Assembly (NCBI GenBank): GCA_043756665.1
Contig: JAYUQR010000012.1
Span: 1 to 16,613 of the forward strand
Source: STC-74 sp043756665
GTDB taxonomy: Bacteria; Patescibacteriota; Gracilibacteria; BD1-5; UBA2023
Length of the DNA: 16,613 bases
Reading direction: 5' to 3'
Position 1 is the stretch's first letter. Each line of letters opens with the position of its first letter. The notes beneath the pieces were generated by a model. The model saw only the letters and a list, made by a program, of their open reading frames with translations, was not told the origin of the DNA and searched no databases. Below are positions 15,753 to 16,613 of the stretch, in pieces. A program made the position numbers and the translations under genes.

Positions 15753-15912
15753 AAAAGGGAGGGGATTCGCTAGGAAGTACCACAAGTACAACTGCATCGA
15801 GTCTCCTCCTCAATACCAAAACAAAATATAGAGAGAAAGTATACGAGCTTGTTCGGTCTCCCAGACTCGAATCAATCCGTATGATTTCCCTCCTCAGTGC
15901 GAAAGCACTCTT

Positions 15913-15943
15913 GCACCGCGTCTCACGACCTGGTGCTTTTTTT
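15913..15943 (+). terminator. Terminator of the hairpin-chain transcript
   Basis: GCACC (15913-15917) and GGTGC (15932-15936) followed by seven T. An AGTGC-GAAA-GCACT hairpin lies just upstream. Confidence 0.65.
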
Positions 15944-15962
15944 GTATTCACAGAAAAATATA

Positions 15963-15990
15963 TTGACAAAAAAATAATAACATATATTGT
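15963..15990 (+). promoter_or_regulatory. Promoter of the PEP-CTERM unit
   Basis: Perfect -35 TTGACA (15963-15968), 16-bp A-rich spacer, -10 TATTGT (15985-15990), 20 nt after the preceding terminator. The transcript would begin with hairpin CGTCAGG-atcc-CCTGACG (15997-16014). Confidence 0.65.
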
Positions 15991-16056
15991 ATCGAACGTC
16001 AGGATCCCCTGACGCGCTGCTCATGGCGACTAGAATCATGGGAAGGAGAACAAGCG

Positions 16057-16224
16057 ATGAAAAAATCGCTTCTTGTTGTGTTTGCAACTCCGTTGTCCGC
16101 GTTTGCGGACATCGTCGCTGGTGGGGGGGGCACCGTACCAGAGCCCACCTCGTGGGCTCTGGTGGCCCTAGCCCTTGCGGGTCTGGTCTGGTTCTCACGT
16201 CGCCGCCGAAAGGTGACGACGTGA
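16057..16224 (+). CDS. Minimal PEP-CTERM protein (signal peptide plus sorting signal)
   Basis: 55 residues to TGA at 16222-16224. Residues 1-17 (MKKSLLVVFATPLSAFA) are a signal peptide. A Gly-rich linker follows (DIVAGGGGT), then a textbook PEP-CTERM signal: VPEP at 27-30, a hydrophobic helix (TSWALVALALAGLVWFS), and RRRRK. PEP-CTERM tails are cut by exosortase and occur on surface proteins of diderm bacteria such as Proteobacteria and Verrucomicrobia. Here there is almost no mature domain. A Shine-Dalgarno AAGGAG lies 10 nt before the ATG. If UGA is Gly here too, the protein gains nine residues (G-VRVPHRLS) to TAG at 16249-16251, which would bury the signal's end. The mRNA is a chain of perfect hairpins and the gene is GC-rich, so it appears foreign. 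Confidence 0.72.
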   Translation: MKKSLLVVFATPLSAFADIVAGGGGTVPEPTSWALVALALAGLVWFSRRRRKVTT

Positions 16225-16232
16225 GTGAGAGT

Positions 16233-16302
16233 CCCTCACCGCCTAAGCTAGCGCGGTGAGGGGCTGGAGGCGGGGAAGTTGCATATTGAGCTTTCCCGCC
16301 TC
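16233..16302 (+). repeat. Two strong hairpins after the PEP-CTERM gene
   Basis: CCCTCACCGC (16233-16242) / GCGGTGAGGG (16253-16262), then GAGGCGGGgAAG (16267-16278) / CTTtCCCGCCTC (16291-16302). They lack T-tracts, so termination is left to the hairpin at 16453. Confidence 0.8.
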
Positions 16303-16452
16303 ATTCCCGAATATAAAAACAAAAAAAATCCCTTTTTGCCTTCGAGCTCCTCTTGGATGCTCTGATACGCAGGATGCTGGATATAGAGGAGTCGAGTGGT
16401 GTCATAAGTATCCGTTCGGATATTTCTGACAGTTGCTTGCTCCCTCACTTCG
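16303..16452 (+). other. Untranslated stretch before terminator
   Basis: AT-richer 150 nt with weaker pairing (CTCCTC / GAGGAG, TATCCG-tt-CGGATA). No convincing gene is seen on either strand. Confidence 0.4.
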
Positions 16453-16488
16453 AACGTCACCCTTCTTGTGGTGACGTTTTTGTTTTTT
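16453..16488 (+). terminator. Terminator of the PEP-CTERM unit
   Basis: A perfect 9-bp stem, AACGTCACC (16453-16461) / GGTGACGTT (16470-16478), followed by TTTGTTTTTT. Confidence 0.9.
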
Positions 16489-16530
16489 ATTTGTGATTTT
16501 CCGTATTTTTCCTATGATTTTCTCATCTTA

Positions 16531-16613
16531 GGAGGAATAATGCCACGATCCGGTATCTCCCCCTAAGATAGGGGGACAAAGGGGGTGTGCTGAAAAAGAC
16601 TAACACACCCTCC
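16531..16613. repeat. Further copy of the ~100-bp palindromic repeat (runs off the window)
   Basis: From CCACGATCCGGTATC onward the sequence is identical to the B-half at 14802-14860 and then starts the next A-half (ACACACCCTCC). A second array therefore begins here, placing the GC-rich island between two arrays of one family. Confidence 0.92.

Larger units (their letters stand above)
15245..15943 (+). ncRNA. Candidate large ornate RNA (hairpin chain)
   Basis: A chain of about 16 perfect or near-perfect hairpins with little linker. Examples: 15273-15290 CTCATC/GATGAG; 15303-15319 AGGTCC/GGACCT; 15364-15396 CGAG-CTGCC/GGCAG-CTCG; 15402-15417 GGCGC/GCGCC; twin hairpins at 15441-15457 and 15467-15485 sharing loop CAAAA; 15495-15525 GTTTCCA/TGGAAAC; 15581-15594 GAGGC/GCCTC; 15629-15649 CCGTGG/CCACGG; 15649-15674 GGCGCGA/TCGCGCC; 15688-15719 GTTCCG/CGGAAC; 15722-15734 GGCTC/GAGCC. 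GC content is clearly above the flanks. It starts at a promoter and ends at a terminator near 15943. It is not recognisable as rnpB, tmRNA, rRNA or a known intron core. Confidence 0.55.

Noticed and set aside
15837..15880. tRNA-like GTTCGGTCTCCCAGACTCGAAT stretch
   Set aside because: No acceptor stem or complete cloverleaf can be formed around it.
15245..15943. RNase P RNA, tmRNA, rRNA fragment or group II intron
   Set aside because: I could not find the conserved cores (GAGGAAAGTC and ACAGAA for RNase P; a tRNA-like end for tmRNA; a domain V for an intron).
15344..16012. 222-residue open frame over the hairpin region
   Set aside because: It crosses the terminator and the next promoter, has no protein-like pattern, and overlaps another open frame; high GC lowers stop frequency.
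16248..16460. Minus-strand 70-codon frame starting with GTG
   Set aside because: The start lies inside the terminator hairpin and the end runs through the hairpins after the PEP-CTERM gene; no recognised homology.

Overview
The window reads as a chromosome fragment of a candidate-phyla-radiation bacterium that decodes UGA as glycine (genetic code 25, known from Gracilibacteria/BD1-5 and Absconditabacteria/SR1). Read with the standard code, most genes here look broken. Read with UGA = Gly, every one opens into a full-length protein ending in TAA or TAG. I count 42 in-frame TGA codons in complete genes. Many fall on glycines invariant in their families: the Obg glycine-rich domain, the cupin motif of mannose-6-phosphate isomerase, and the GGAEHAVLHLLYARFW block of LeuRS. 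Coordinates below use code 25.

Layout. Positions 1-4296 (+): a possible C-terminal tail, a DUF6795-like small protein, a cytidylyltransferase/type II phosphomannose isomerase fusion, an SPFH protein, a WecG/TagA-type glycosyltransferase and a PQQ-like beta-propeller protein; the sugar-nucleotide enzyme and the glycosyltransferase suggest surface polysaccharide synthesis. Positions 4432-6299 (-): a small unknown protein and the GTPase Obg. Positions 6509-8514: bL33, a minus-strand small protein, then the classic rpsF-ssb-rpsR operon with a clear promoter and terminator. Positions 8678-9025: a pilin-like two-helix membrane protein.

Positions 9184-13578 hold one uninterrupted 1464-codon leuS. 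Its LeuRS core is complete (HVGH, editing domain, KMSKS, C-terminal domain), but about 600 residues are additional: a GNAT acetyltransferase plus serine hydrolase inside the editing domain, an unrecognised segment of about 175 residues after the RYWGEPIP block, and five short palindromic repeat elements translated in frame. After leuS come a HEPN-like/MNT nucleotidyltransferase pair, a candidate small structured RNA, and a tandem array of about 100-bp palindromic repeats related to one of the elements inside leuS.

Positions 15213-16488 form a GC-rich island between copies of that repeat. It has two promoter-to-terminator units made almost wholly of back-to-back perfect hairpins. The first (about 700 nt) looks like a large ornate RNA. 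The second encodes a tiny protein of only a signal peptide and a PEP-CTERM sorting signal, with a real Shine-Dalgarno sequence and a first stop of TGA, unlike the rest of the window. The island looks foreign and is, with the insertion-laden leuS, the most unusual content here.
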